This document shows, in pieces, positions 17,501-26,252 of a stretch of DNA of 64,000 nt. The DNA lies in NCBI GenBank assembly GCA_964615375.1, contig CAZTOW010000014.1, positions 1 through 64,000 of the forward strand, given 5' to 3'. The translations under genes and the position numbers were made by a program. Source of the stretch: CAZKWG01 sp964615375 (lineage in GTDB: Bacteria; Myxococcota_A; UBA796; CAZKWG01). Under the pieces are notes generated by a model. The model did no database searches and had not been told where the DNA came from. It was given only the letters and a program-made list of their open reading frames with translations. Each line of letters opens with the position of its first letter. Position 1 is the stretch's first letter.

Positions 17501-17999
17501 CGGGGCCCACGGTGTCCAGGCGCTCGTCGGCGATCTCCAGCAGGGCGGGGGTGAGCCCGGCGTCCACGAGATCGCGCACGGAGACGGTCACCGCGGCGTA
17601 GCCGTCCTCCAGGGGCTCGAGGGCCTGCGCCAGCACGGGCTCCTCGCGGGCGAAGCGGCGCACCAGCACGTCGAAGGCAGACGCGCTCCCCGGCGGAGCG
17701 ACCCCGGCGCGGTCCAGGATCTCCAGGGCGGTGGCCTGCAAGGTGGAGACGGAGAGCCCGACCAGGGCCCCGCCCCGCGCGCGGGCCAGGGCGGCGCTGA
17801 GGTGCAGGCGCAGGCTGCGCCCGGGGACGATCACGCGCACGGGCCTCGACAGGGCCGCCGGATCGAGGCGCCCCGGCGGCAGCAGCTCCGCGAGATCGGC
17901 GACCAGCGCCGACTCCAGCGCGCGCGCGCCCGGGAGGGCCCGGAGGCGGGAGCGCGAGCGGGAGCGGGTGCTCGGGGAGGCGCGGAGGGCGGCGGGCAT
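14568..17999 (-). CDS. addB: AddB-like nuclease subunit with Fe-S-type cysteines
   Basis: A 1143-aa partner of the AddA-like helicase. The C-terminal PD-(D/E)XK nuclease is intact: D962 in KADRVD, then D976-Y-K978-T-G. Four cysteines frame the nuclease as in AddB iron-sulfur proteins: C815 (GCPW), then C1083, C1086 and C1092 in a C-x2-C-x5-C array. The N-terminal half resembles the inactivated helicase core of AddB/RecC; I see no Walker A motif. The complex should load at DNA ends and resect them before RecA-type repair. No promoter is obvious upstream; the 210-bp gap to the divergent gene at 18210 carries the dyad GCGGGC-TC-GCCCGC (18158-18171). Confidence 0.87.
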   Translation of the reverse strand: MPAALRASPSTRSRSRSRLRALPGARALESALVADLAELLPPGRLDPAALSRPVRVIVPGRSLRLHLSAALARARGGALVGLSVSTLQATALEILDRAGVAPPGSASAFDVLVRRFAREEPVLAQALEPLEDGYAAVTVSVRDLVDAGLTPALLEIADERLDTVGPEQATPDEVTRARALLRVAARTLEEMDELDIGRAGALYERARDALQADPELALPARAVLVYGFSELPALALDLLETLCRERPTTVYVDQPRDPAHPDEPDLGVACTDRLVERVLGAAEPEPGGFSASPPRLQIFKAAGAHEECREVAHRVRELLDRGVPPEEIILSARDLRAFRVPLRAHLRRLGVPFSGVGALAPAGGMGRRIHAMLDLLREREAASMDRWLDALGPRGRVGQRTAQPRRWRPVRLWDLRLALRALGATRLSDVAAMDVDAILAGRESWPLPVRKGVWDPGGEPEDAAESEDAEQPEKPGERPVVVTRRTLDGALLRTTVQAAKDLVQRFERWPAAAGLAEHRKHLEALLKQELGWDQSYLGMPPVFGALSALEREFPRRFSLRLDEIVLLVARTLFDIGAGPLGGQGAGVAVLSAAEARGRTARHLFLMGMNRDQFPRIVQEDPLLPDAVRRPLRDVLQDLPLREQAFDAERYLFASLLGASQHVTLSWQVVDDDNKARPPSPLVERLRWAVGAEDVELVAPLYASADRPPPAGRLLPVDDHVLLAALHGSRQSWGSLLPLMVSEVLGAPSLGLEPRALAAARVGVLDEVDPDRSTREGRARVSELGPYYGFVGEVGRLVDPRLSPMFVTTVERMSGCPWQVFLERLLRLQAPPDPMQELPGVDERMVGNVVHLVLQRVVAEGLAEGATELEELRDQEPRLVPWPEPERLDALLSAAAQEVMTEAGLGLSGFVRALTDRARPYLEAARARDWDAGPLPVLGVEIDGELAVRDASGKRRVIHFKADRVDRGPGGALRITDYKTGRGPSKAKTEGKRREHLLGRVREGQHLQAVAYALAAGDEGAEGRYLYLKPELDDALRDYAVGANEAPFAEAFESATRTVLSAWDRGSFFPRLVEPSENKEPARCARCEVAQACLRGDSGARGRLMAWAKAATSQRDEGVALPVEQQAALSVWTIGQDAGPVEKP

Positions 18000-18209
18000 G
18001 GGCGGTGAGGCGAGCGGGAGAGAGGGGATGGAGCGCGGGGTGGCGGGAGTGGAGCGTCATCCCTCAGATAGCGCAGAGCGCGAAACCATGCAGCCCCGCG
18101 GCCCACAATCTCCATTTACACGTCAAGATCCATGCTCAGGTTTCATGCGAAGTCCCGGCGGGCTCGCCCGCGCAGCATGCACCCGACTTTTCGGATAGAG
18201 CGCCGCCCG

Positions 18210-18833
18210 ATGGGCCTCACGGTGGCGCTCGCGCTCGCGCTCCTGGTCCGCCTGGGAGAGGCGGCGCCGCGAGAGGTGCGCCGCGGGGACCTGTGGGTGC
18301 GGGTGGAGCCGCTCACGCTGCCCTGGTCGGAGGAGGCGCTGCCCGCGGAGCTGGCGCGGGCTGCGGCGGAGAAGGCGGCGGAGGACGCAGTGGCCTACGG
18401 GGCGATCCTCGGCGCGCGCGGGGCAGGCTCGCTGCGGGAGCTCGCCCTGGCCCAGGGCTACTACGGCTCGGAGGCGCACCGGGGCTGGGCGGAGGCGGCG
18501 GAGGCGCGGGCGGGCGGGCGGATCCCCGCCTCCTGGTGGATGGAGGTCGATCCTTTCGGAGGGAGCGCGGGCAACGGCCCGAAGATCCTGCCGCTGGGGC
18601 GGTGGCCGGCGCCGCTGGCCCGGGTGGCGATGGCCCACGACACGGACTGGACCCTGGGCCGATACCTGGGGGTGGGGCCGCTGGCCTGCCTGCGCGGCCC
18701 GACCTATGACCCGCGGCGCATGGGCCCGGTGGGTCTGCGGCCCTACGCCCAGGGGCCCTACGCCAGCGCGCCGAGCTACCTGCGCCGCGCTCCCGCGGGG
18801 TGGGAGGTCCGTCGAAGGCGGGTCAAACAATAG
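18210..18833 (+). CDS. Secreted hypothetical protein
   Basis: A 207-aa protein I cannot assign. A Sec-type signal (MGLTVALALALLVRLGEAA) is visible with the chosen ATG 18210; upstream in-frame ATGs at 18132 and 18177 would add an Arg-rich lead that makes a poorer signal peptide. The mature part is alpha-rich in its first half, and the second half has a conserved-looking A-H-D-T-D-W segment followed by GP-rich turns (G-P-Y-A-S). There is no lipobox. It is divergent from addB and converges on the rhodanese gene with a 15-bp gap. A phospholipase-like or lysozyme-like fold crossed my mind because of the H-D pair, but I cannot support either. Confidence 0.65.
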   Translation: MGLTVALALALLVRLGEAAPREVRRGDLWVRVEPLTLPWSEEALPAELARAAAEKAAEDAVAYGAILGARGAGSLRELALAQGYYGSEAHRGWAEAAEARAGGRIPASWWMEVDPFGGSAGNGPKILPLGRWPAPLARVAMAHDTDWTLGRYLGVGPLACLRGPTYDPRRMGPVGLRPYAQGPYASAPSYLRRAPAGWEVRRRRVKQ

Positions 18834-18848
18834 CGTTGTAAAACGAGA

Positions 18849-19214
18849 TCACTCGACCTCGCCGCCCGCGGCCTTCCAGCCCCGCCAGCCGTCGGCCAGG
18901 GACCAGACGTTGGTGTAGCCCATCTTCTGGAGGGAGTCGGCGGAGAGGGCCGAGCGGTAGCCGCCCCCGCAGTAGAGGACCAGGGGCGCGTCGGCCTCGG
19001 GGAAGCGGGCCTCTACGTCGCGCTCCAGGATCCCGCGCCCGAGGTAGAGGGCGCCGCGGGCGTGGCCAGCGGCCCACTCGCTCTCCTCGCGCACGTCGAT
19101 GACGATCCAGGGCTCGCCCGCGGCCAGGCGGGCCAGCAGGTCCGAGGGCTGCATCTCGCGGACACGGGACTTCGCGTCGTCCACCAGGGCCAGAAAGCGG
19201 GGGCTGTGCTTCAC
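18849..19214 (-). CDS. Single-domain rhodanese
   Basis: A 121-aa cytoplasmic rhodanese-fold protein, likely a sulfurtransferase or persulfide carrier. The signature D-V-R-E-E-S-E-W and the active-site loop with C82 in C-G-G-G-Y-R-S are present; the loop length is that of sulfur-handling rhodaneses rather than of Cdc25-type phosphatases. It sits 15 bp downstream of the DUF2797 gene on the same strand, so they are probably one transcript. The donor and acceptor are unknown. Confidence 0.88.
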   Translation of the reverse strand: MKHSPRFLALVDDAKSRVREMQPSDLLARLAAGEPWIVIDVREESEWAAGHARGALYLGRGILERDVEARFPEADAPLVLYCGGGYRSALSADSLQKMGYTNVWSLADGWRGWKAAGGEVE

Positions 19215-19229
19215 GGGGTCTCCTGTGAT

Positions 19230-20063
19230 CTACGCCGCCAGGACCTCGACCCGGTGGCCGGAGTGACGGCGGATGTTCAGGACGCCCTCCTCGAAGACCC
19301 AGTACTGACCCTTCACGCCCAGCAGCGTGCCCTCGATGCGGGTCACGCGGTTCAGGCTGAGCGTGCGGATCTTCTCCAGGCGGGCGTCCAGGGGGTAGTG
19401 AAAGCGCAGGGTGACGCGGTGCTCGGGGGAGAGGGCGGGGACGCCCAGCTCCTCCAGGCGGCGCTCGAGCTGCTCGACCACGGGCGCCAGGAGCTCGGGA
19501 TCGGGGCAGCCGCGCAGCATCTTCATCCAGTGCGTGCGGTCCTTGAAGTCCCGCGCCAGCGCGTGCTCCACCTTGCCCACCTCGCGGCGGCTGGGGAGCA
19601 TGGCCAGCGTGGTGGCGACGACGGCCCCCTGGTCCATCCAGCGGGCGGGGACGTTGGTGTGGCGGGTGATGCCGACCTTCACGTCGCTGGTCAGCGAGGC
19701 GTAGAGGTAGTGCGGCTGGAAACAGCGCTCCAGGCCGAAGCGCTCGTCGCGGCAGGGGTGATCGGGGTCGCCGAAGTGGCACAGCTCCGGCTTCATCATG
19801 CAGATGTCGGCGTCGGCCCGCGTGCGCACGCAGTCCCCACAGTAGCCGTTGTCGAAGACCCGCTCGAACTGGCCCCCGCAGGCGGTGCACACGCAGACGC
19901 CCTCGAACTGCACGGCCACGCGCCGCCCGATGAGCGGGTTGACCGGGAGCGGGCCCTCCAGGCTGGTGGCGGGCTCGGGCGTGGCGTCCTCCAGCCAGTA
20001 GGAGACCGGCGCGGTCGCCGCCACGCGCATCTTCTGGAGGACGCCCTGCCAGACCCGCTCCAC
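19230..20063 (-). CDS. DUF2797 family protein
   Basis: A 277-aa protein of the DUF2797 family, whose function is not established as far as I know. It has zinc-binding-type cysteine pairs (C59-x2-C62 and C75-x2-C78), a further Cys/His-rich stretch (C-H-F-G-D-P-D-H-P-C), and the family segment around K-V-G-I-T-R-H, which resembles a GIY-YIG-like core. GTG 20063 is chosen because GGAGG lies 4 nt upstream; the frame is open further up but that part looks non-coding. ATG 20030 is the alternative start. It is likely co-transcribed with the downstream rhodanese. Confidence 0.78.
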   Translation of the reverse strand: MERVWQGVLQKMRVAATAPVSYWLEDATPEPATSLEGPLPVNPLIGRRVAVQFEGVCVCTACGGQFERVFDNGYCGDCVRTRADADICMMKPELCHFGDPDHPCRDERFGLERCFQPHYLYASLTSDVKVGITRHTNVPARWMDQGAVVATTLAMLPSRREVGKVEHALARDFKDRTHWMKMLRGCPDPELLAPVVEQLERRLEELGVPALSPEHRVTLRFHYPLDARLEKIRTLSLNRVTRIEGTLLGVKGQYWVFEEGVLNIRRHSGHRVEVLAA

Positions 20064-20157
20064 GCATCCTCCGCCATGCTCGCCAGGAGGGAGGGATCTA
20101 ACCCATCGGGCGCGAGAGGCCCTTGCCGGTTGGGCCTCGGCGGGGCTACGGTTCGCC

Positions 20158-22029
20158 ATGCGCCACAGAAGCACCCCGCTCCTCCTCCTCCTGGCCACCT
20201 TCGGGCTCGCCGCCTGCAAGGACGGCTCCGACAAGCAGCAGATCGACACCGGCCCCTGGGACGACGACGGGGACGGCGTGGTGGCCCGCGAGGACTGCGA
20301 CGACAGCTACCCGGAGATCGGCGGGCCGACGACCTGGTACGCCGACGAGGACGGCGACGGGCACGGCGACGCGTCGAACAGCCAGGAGAGCTGCAACCAG
20401 CCCTCGGGCTACGTTGACAACGCCGAAGACTGCGACGACAGCACCGAATTCGTGAGCCCCATCGCCAAGGAGCGCTGCGACGGCCAGGACAACGACTGCG
20501 ACACCGAGGTGGACGAGGACGACTCCATCGACGCCGTCGTCTGGTACCCCGACGCCGACAACGACGAGTACGGCGACCCGGAGCAGCCCACGCCCAAGTG
20601 CGACCAGCCGCGCGGCTACGTCGAGGACAGCAGCGACTGTGACGACACGAGCGCCGAGATCAATCCGCTGGCCTGCGAGGTCTGCGGGGACGACATCGAC
20701 AACGACTGCGACGGCGTGGAGGTCTGCGACGGGCTGGGCCAGGCGGACCTGATCCTGCGGGGCGAGGCCCCCGGGGACGCCGCGGGCACCCAGGCGCGCA
20801 ACGCGGGCGACATGAACGGCGACGGCTTCTCCGACATCGCCGTCGCCGCCCCTGGCGCGGCCAGCGACGCGGGCACGATCTACGTCGTCACCGGCCCGCT
20901 CACGGGCGAGCTCAGCCTGGCCTTCGCCTGGGCCAGCGTGACGGGCGACGCGGGCTCCAGCGCGGGCAAGGGCCTGGCCGCGCTGGGCGACGTGGACGGC
21001 GACGGCTACTCCGAGATCATGGTCGGCGCCCCGGGCGGCAACCACGCCTGGGTCTGGGGTGGCCCGGACCAGAGCGTGAGCGCCACCTTCACCGGCGAGA
21101 CCGAGGGCGAGGAGGCCGGCAAGGGCGTGGCCCGCCTCGGGGACTTCGACGGCGACGGCGAGCACGACTTCGTGGTCGGCTCCCCGGCCAGCGACGAGGG
21201 CTCCGAGGACGGCGGCGCGGTCTACGTGGTCTACGGCCCCGTGAGCGGGACCTTCGACCTCTACGAGTCCGACGCCGTCTGGTACGGCGACGCCGAGGGC
21301 CAGCGGGCGGGCGACGCGCTGACCGGCGCGGGGGACATGGACGGCGACGGCTACGAGGACTTCATCTTCGGGGCCGACGGCCTCGGGTCCAGCTCAGCCA
21401 CGGTCGGCGCGGTCTACGTGGTCTTCGGGCCGCAGGTTGGCCTCTTCGGTACGGACGACGTGGACGTGAAGTGGTTCGGCGAGGCGGTGGGCGAGGCCGC
21501 GGCCTACCCGGCGGGTATCGGCGACGTCTCCGGCGACGGGCTCGACGACGTGGCCATCGCCGTGCCGGGGGCGGAGGACGATGACCACCCCAAGAGCGGC
21601 GCCGTCTACATCTGGTACGGGGCCGGGTACACGGTCATCGACAACGTCAACCGCGGCGACGCCAGCCTGTGGGGCGAGGAGGACCTGGACTTCCTCTTCC
21701 TGCCGGTCAACGGCACGGACGGCGGCTACGGCGACCAGAACGCCGACGGATACGGCGAGTTCCTGGTCAGCGCGCTGGCCAGCGACTACTCGGCCACGGA
21801 CGCGGGCGCGAGCTACCTGCTCTACGGCCCGCTCTCGGGTGAGCTCTCGCTGTGCGACAGCGACGTCCACTTCTACGGGGAGGCCGCCAACGACGCCTCG
21901 GGCACCTCGTCCACGGGCGCGGGCGACTTCAACGACGACGGCGTGCCCGACCTGCTGACCGGCGCCCCCGGCAACGAGGGCGGAGCCGGCGCGGCCTACG
22001 TGATCTTCGGCGCGGGCTGGGTCGAGTAG
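20158..22029 (+). CDS. MopE-type / FG-GAP repeat lipoprotein
   Basis: A 623-aa surface lipoprotein. The signal ends in a lipobox (G-L-A-A-C20). Residues ~30-200 hold three Asp/Cys-rich units of the putative metal-binding MopE type (D-x-D-G-D-G, E-D-C-D-D, C-D-G-x-D-N-D-C-D). Residues ~210-620 hold about seven FG-GAP/integrin-alpha-like repeats (G-D-x-x-G-D-G-x-x-D, then G-A-P-G), expected to form a calcium-binding beta propeller. Such proteins are frequent in myxobacteria and are usually exposed on the outer membrane; the ligand is unknown. The 94-bp upstream gap contains a 7-bp hairpin GAGGCCC/GGGCCTC (20116-20138). It converges on the amidohydrolase gene with a 6-bp gap. Confidence 0.88.
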   Translation: MRHRSTPLLLLLATFGLAACKDGSDKQQIDTGPWDDDGDGVVAREDCDDSYPEIGGPTTWYADEDGDGHGDASNSQESCNQPSGYVDNAEDCDDSTEFVSPIAKERCDGQDNDCDTEVDEDDSIDAVVWYPDADNDEYGDPEQPTPKCDQPRGYVEDSSDCDDTSAEINPLACEVCGDDIDNDCDGVEVCDGLGQADLILRGEAPGDAAGTQARNAGDMNGDGFSDIAVAAPGAASDAGTIYVVTGPLTGELSLAFAWASVTGDAGSSAGKGLAALGDVDGDGYSEIMVGAPGGNHAWVWGGPDQSVSATFTGETEGEEAGKGVARLGDFDGDGEHDFVVGSPASDEGSEDGGAVYVVYGPVSGTFDLYESDAVWYGDAEGQRAGDALTGAGDMDGDGYEDFIFGADGLGSSSATVGAVYVVFGPQVGLFGTDDVDVKWFGEAVGEAAAYPAGIGDVSGDGLDDVAIAVPGAEDDDHPKSGAVYIWYGAGYTVIDNVNRGDASLWGEEDLDFLFLPVNGTDGGYGDQNADGYGEFLVSALASDYSATDAGASYLLYGPLSGELSLCDSDVHFYGEAANDASGTSSTGAGDFNDDGVPDLLTGAPGNEGGAGAAYVIFGAGWVE

Positions 22030-22035
22030 GGCGAC

Positions 22036-24519
22036 CTACTCGACGTCGTCCGCGTCGCGGGGCGAGAGCTTGAAGTTCTCGTAGCCGTAGTTCAGGACGC
22101 CGGTGAGCCCGCCGTAGGTCGTGCCGACGGTGCGGTCGAGCCACTCGGTCTCCGTCCAGACGAGCTCGTCCACGCGCAGGCAGCCGGCGACCTCGAACTC
22201 GTTGTAGTCGTCGGGCGCGTCCGGGTTCTCGTTGGTCACGCTGACGTCCGTGACGTGGACCAGCATGGCCTCGTAGCGCTCGGCGTCAGGCCCGCCGGTG
22301 GCGATGGCGCAAGGGTCGCTGATCTCGACGGGCGCGGGCAGCGTCCCCGCCCCGGTCACCTCGGTCACACCCTCGAAGATCTCGACGAGGCCGTAATACT
22401 CCTCGTAGGTGCCGCTGACCGAGACCTCGTCCCCGCGCTCCACGCCGCTCTCGCCGTAGTCGTAGACCCACACGCCCGCGTACTCGCTGAGCGTGGGATC
22501 CTGGGCGTAGTACCCGTACCCATCGCGAACGGCCGTCACGACGAGGCCGCTGAGCGCGACCGCGCTGCCCTCGGCGGGGTGGTCGGGGTGGGACTCATCG
22601 GTGATCGCGTCCACGGTGGACGGGCAGGCCCCGTCGTCGGGGTTCGGATCCTCGGGGCAGCGGTCGCAGAGATCACCCTGGCCGTCCGCGTCGGCGTCGG
22701 CCTGCTCGGGATCGTAGAGGTAGGGGCAGCCGTCCTCCTCGGTGAGCACGCCGTCGTCGTCGATGTCGTCCGGGTCCATGCGGCAGTCGCTGGTGCCGGG
22801 GACGAGCGGGCAGTCGTCGCACACGTCGCCCACGCCGTCCTCGTCCTGGTCGTCCTGGAGCGGGTCCCAGGCGCCCTCGCAGAGGTCGCTGGTGTCGGCC
22901 ACGCCGTCGCCGTCGTCGTCGCCCGAGGAGGGCTCGCCGGGGTCGCAGTCGGCGCGGTCGTCCTCGCAGATCCAGAGCCCGAGCAGCTCGGCGGCGTAGG
23001 CCAGATCCTCGGGCATCTCGGTGGCGGCGAGCCCGCTGCTCAGGAGGCCCTGGACCTCGGCCACGGTCTGGGCGTCGGTGCCGGACTCGGCGTTCTTCAG
23101 GCAGATGAGCCGCTCCTGGCCCTCCTCATCGCAGACAGCGACGCTCTCGCACCAGTCGGCCTGGTCGTTGAGCAGCGTGACCGCGTCGGGGAGGCCGTAG
23201 AGCGCGCGCCCGCCCACCACGACCAGCCTCACGTCGGTCGGGCCGGAGGAGATGACCGCGTGATAGGGCTCGGCGGACCAGGTGAAGACCGAGATGTCGG
23301 CCATCGCGCCCTCGGAGAGGGTCCCGATGCGGCCCTCGGCCCCCAGCACCCGCGCCGCCTGGCTGGTCACCCAGCCGTGGAGCTCGCGGTCGCTGACGCC
23401 CGCGGAACCGAAATTCCCGCGCGCGCCGAGGAACTCCGCCGCGCAGGAGAGCTCCTCCGGCACGTTGTGCGAGCCGGACCAGGTCCAGTCGGGCCCCAGG
23501 ATCACGGGCACGCCCAGCCGGGCGCCGATGTCCGCGGGCGTGGTGTTGGCGTAGAGATCGAGGTTGGAGCGGGGTGACCAGGCGATGGCCGTGCCCTTCT
23601 CCGCCATGCGGGCCAGCTGAGCGGTGCTGGCGTCCGAGGCGTGGACGTAGATCTGCCCCTCGCCCTCCATGCCCACCGAGAACATGTGGTCGATCTCGTA
23701 GCGGGCCTGCCCGCCCACGCCCTCGGCGACGTGGTTCTCCACGGCCTCGTAGGTGCCGTCGGCGAGGTCGGCGGCGTAGGCGTCGCCGTCCCCCTCCTCG
23801 AACTTGTCGGTGACGGTGGAGGCCGAGTAGTAGAGATCATAGCCCTCCAGGCCGCTGAACTCCTCGTCCTCGTCCAGATTGCGGATAGCGACGTCGATGC
23901 AGCTCCCCTCGTCCGAGGAGCCCACCGCCGCGGTGGCCCCGCCGACGAGGGCGCGCAGCTCGGCCCACTTGCCGATCTCGCAGATCATGTCCTCTTCGAT
24001 GCCGTCGTAGGCGGCGCGGTAGTCCCAGTAGTCCCCGTCGCTGCGCCACTCGTAGCGGTCGTTGTAGAGGGCCTCGTGCTGCCAGGGGGCCAGCACGTTG
24101 TACTGCAGGTGGTCGTGGCCGTTGATGAGCCCGGCCGAGATCACGCCCTCGGTGCAGACCACGTCGGCGTCGGTGGTGTCGCAGCTCTCACCCGCGCAGG
24201 TGATGAGCCCGCTCTCGCGGCTGTAGACGACCACGCCGGCCACCGGCCCGCTCTCCAGGAGCACGACGCCGGAGAGCGCGACGAGGTCGCCCGCGCCGCT
24301 CTGGGCGGTGCAGTCAGGCAGGGCGGGGCCGGCGGTCCACTCCTGGGTCTCGCCCTCGCCTTCGCCTTCGCCCTCACCCTCGCCCTCGCCTTCGCCCTCC
24401 CCCTCACCCTCGCCTTCGCCCTCACCCTCTCCGGTCTCTTCGGAGGGCTGGGCCTTGTCTTTGCAGCTGGACAGCAGCGCGAGACAGGGGATAAGCAGGA
24501 GGATGGAACGGCTCGCCAT
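22036..24519 (-). CDS. Amidohydrolase-family lipoprotein with TSP3-like repeats and C-terminal OB-fold-like domain
   Basis: An 827-aa chimeric lipoprotein. The signal ends at C19 (L-L-S-S-C) and is followed by fourteen Gly-Glu dipeptides as a spacer. A metal-dependent amidohydrolase domain (~75-450) shows the H-x-H pair in N-G-H-D-H-L, a later V-H-A-S-D histidine and an aspartate in L-G-P-D-W. Thrombospondin-3-like calcium repeats (D-x-D-x-D-G-V) cover ~510-620, and a C-terminal OB-fold-like domain of the kind seen in secreted nucleases ends the protein. The start is ATG 24519, directly before the signal; ATG 24546 would add nine residues. The substrate is unknown. The cell-surface position is inferred from the lipobox and spacer. 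Confidence 0.83.
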   Translation of the reverse strand: MASRSILLLIPCLALLSSCKDKAQPSEETGEGEGEGEGEGEGEGEGEGEGEGEGEGETQEWTAGPALPDCTAQSGAGDLVALSGVVLLESGPVAGVVVYSRESGLITCAGESCDTTDADVVCTEGVISAGLINGHDHLQYNVLAPWQHEALYNDRYEWRSDGDYWDYRAAYDGIEEDMICEIGKWAELRALVGGATAAVGSSDEGSCIDVAIRNLDEDEEFSGLEGYDLYYSASTVTDKFEEGDGDAYAADLADGTYEAVENHVAEGVGGQARYEIDHMFSVGMEGEGQIYVHASDASTAQLARMAEKGTAIAWSPRSNLDLYANTTPADIGARLGVPVILGPDWTWSGSHNVPEELSCAAEFLGARGNFGSAGVSDRELHGWVTSQAARVLGAEGRIGTLSEGAMADISVFTWSAEPYHAVISSGPTDVRLVVVGGRALYGLPDAVTLLNDQADWCESVAVCDEEGQERLICLKNAESGTDAQTVAEVQGLLSSGLAATEMPEDLAYAAELLGLWICEDDRADCDPGEPSSGDDDGDGVADTSDLCEGAWDPLQDDQDEDGVGDVCDDCPLVPGTSDCRMDPDDIDDDGVLTEEDGCPYLYDPEQADADADGQGDLCDRCPEDPNPDDGACPSTVDAITDESHPDHPAEGSAVALSGLVVTAVRDGYGYYAQDPTLSEYAGVWVYDYGESGVERGDEVSVSGTYEEYYGLVEIFEGVTEVTGAGTLPAPVEISDPCAIATGGPDAERYEAMLVHVTDVSVTNENPDAPDDYNEFEVAGCLRVDELVWTETEWLDRTVGTTYGGLTGVLNYGYENFKLSPRDADDVE
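24349..24432 (-). repeat. Gly-Glu codon repeat (14 dipeptides)
   Basis: An 84-bp hexamer-like array encodes fourteen Gly-Glu dipeptides just after the lipobox cysteine of the amidohydrolase lipoprotein. Both GAG/GAA and all four Gly codons are mixed, so the array is old at the DNA level and kept at the protein level, probably as a flexible acidic spacer lifting the domain off the membrane. Confidence 0.9.
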
Positions 24520-24562
24520 GGGCACCTCTGGAGAGGGAGGGTCCACAGCGTAGCCGGGCGCG

Positions 24563-24598
24563 GGCTCTCGGACGAGCGGCTTTTCCGCTCCGCGAGCC
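24563..24598 (-). terminator. Compound stem-loop after tetR
   Basis: GAGCGG (24574-24579) pairs with CCGCTC (24585-24590) around a 5-nt A/T loop, and the outer arms GGCTC (24563-24567) and GAGCC (24594-24598) pair as well. It begins at the stop codon of the TetR-family gene. There is no T-run, as is common in very G/C-rich genomes, so termination is probable rather than certain. Confidence 0.5.
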
Positions 24599-25207
24599 TC
24601 AGGCGCTCGGCTGCTCGCTGGCGAGCTGCTGAGCCCGGGCGTTCAACGCCGCCCCGACCTGATCCAGCATCCACTCGAAGCTCTTGTCGACGAGGCCGTG
24701 CTGGCTGAAGGACCCGCGCAGCTCCAACCGGATGAAGCCCTGGATGGCCGCGGTGACGTAGCGCGCCGCGTGCAACGTCTCCTCGGGCGGGAGCTTGAAC
24801 CCGGCCACGCTGGCCGTGAACCGCTCCTGGACCTTCGTCCAGTGGGGCGTGTACGGATCGGCGTCCCAGGAGATGGGGGTGGCCATCATGAAGAGGTAGA
24901 GGTTCGCGTTGGCCAGCGCGAAGCGGCGCAGACCGTGAGCCAGCGCGCGGATGAAGGACATGGGCTCACGCTCGTCTTCAGGCGCGAGCACGACATCACG
25001 AGCGGCGCGCTCCAGCACCTCCAGCACGACCGCGCGTCGCAGGTCATCCGCGCCGGCGACGTGGTTGTAGAGCGATGGCGTGCGGATCCCGAGGCGTTGA
25101 GCCACGCGGTTGACGTTCAGCGCCTCGGGCCCCTCCTCTACGATCGAGGCCAGCCCAGCCGCGACCACGTCCTTCCGCCCGAGTGACTGTCCTTTGCGTC
25201 GCGCCAT
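24599..25207 (-). CDS. TetR-family transcriptional regulator
   Basis: A 202-aa repressor-type protein. The N-terminal helix-turn-helix (V-A-Q-R-L-G-I-R-T-P-S-L-Y-N-H-V) is typical of TetR regulators. The ~130-residue C-terminal ligand domain resembles the W-H-G class and contains a Met/Phe-rich pocket-like segment. ATG 25207 (MARRKG) is preferred over the in-frame start at 25264 because the basic lead is a common TetR N-terminus. It is divergent from the FKBP lipoprotein gene, with a long inverted repeat in the 118-bp gap that could be its operator. The ligand is unknown. A terminator-like stem-loop follows it. Confidence 0.9.
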   Translation of the reverse strand: MARRKGQSLGRKDVVAAGLASIVEEGPEALNVNRVAQRLGIRTPSLYNHVAGADDLRRAVVLEVLERAARDVVLAPEDEREPMSFIRALAHGLRRFALANANLYLFMMATPISWDADPYTPHWTKVQERFTASVAGFKLPPEETLHAARYVTAAIQGFIRLELRGSFSQHGLVDKSFEWMLDQVGAALNARAQQLASEQPSA

Positions 25208-25259
25208 CGATCCCCTCCGTACTGCTTCTGTGCTGCTGTTGCTCGATGTCGGCCCTGGC

Positions 25260-25307
25260 CTCACCGCACCGTCTCCGGCCCGAGGGAACGAAGACGGTCT
25301 CGGTGAG
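25260..25307. promoter_or_regulatory. Long imperfect inverted repeat between tetR and the FKBP lipoprotein gene
   Basis: CTCACCG and ACCGTCT (25260-25274) match AGACGGT and CGGTGAG (25292-25307) as two matched blocks with a small central mismatch in each arm and a 17-nt spacer. The position between divergent genes fits a TetR operator pair, or a leader hairpin of the FKBP transcript. Confidence 0.4.
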
Positions 25308-25325
25308 ACACGTTAAGCGGTCCCG

Positions 25326-26183
<858 letters not shown>

Positions 26184-26195
26184 TACCGGCGACGG

Positions 26196-26238
26196 GGTCT
26201 GGGGCTCCGCGATCGGTCTGAGGCGACGCCCCAGACCG
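26196..26238. terminator. Shared hairpin between convergent FKBP and tig genes
   Basis: GGTCTGGGGC (26196-26205) is perfectly complementary to GCCCCAGACC (26228-26237). An alternative arm CGGTCTG (26214-26220) can pair with the same right arm at CAGACCG (26232-26238). It lies between the stop codons of the convergent genes and probably works as a bidirectional terminator; no T-run is present. Confidence 0.6.
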
Positions 26239-26252
26239 ACCGGCGGTCCTGC

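Noticed and set aside
11752..18008. Long plus-strand frames opposite the addA and addB genes
   Set aside because: No recognisable domain and repetitive Gln/His/Gly composition; the opposite strand carries a well-formed helicase-nuclease pair.
24349..24432. Gly-Glu array as a phase-variable simple repeat
   Set aside because: Codons are mixed (GAG/GAA, four Gly codons), so the DNA is not a uniform repeat and unequal slippage is unlikely to be frequent.
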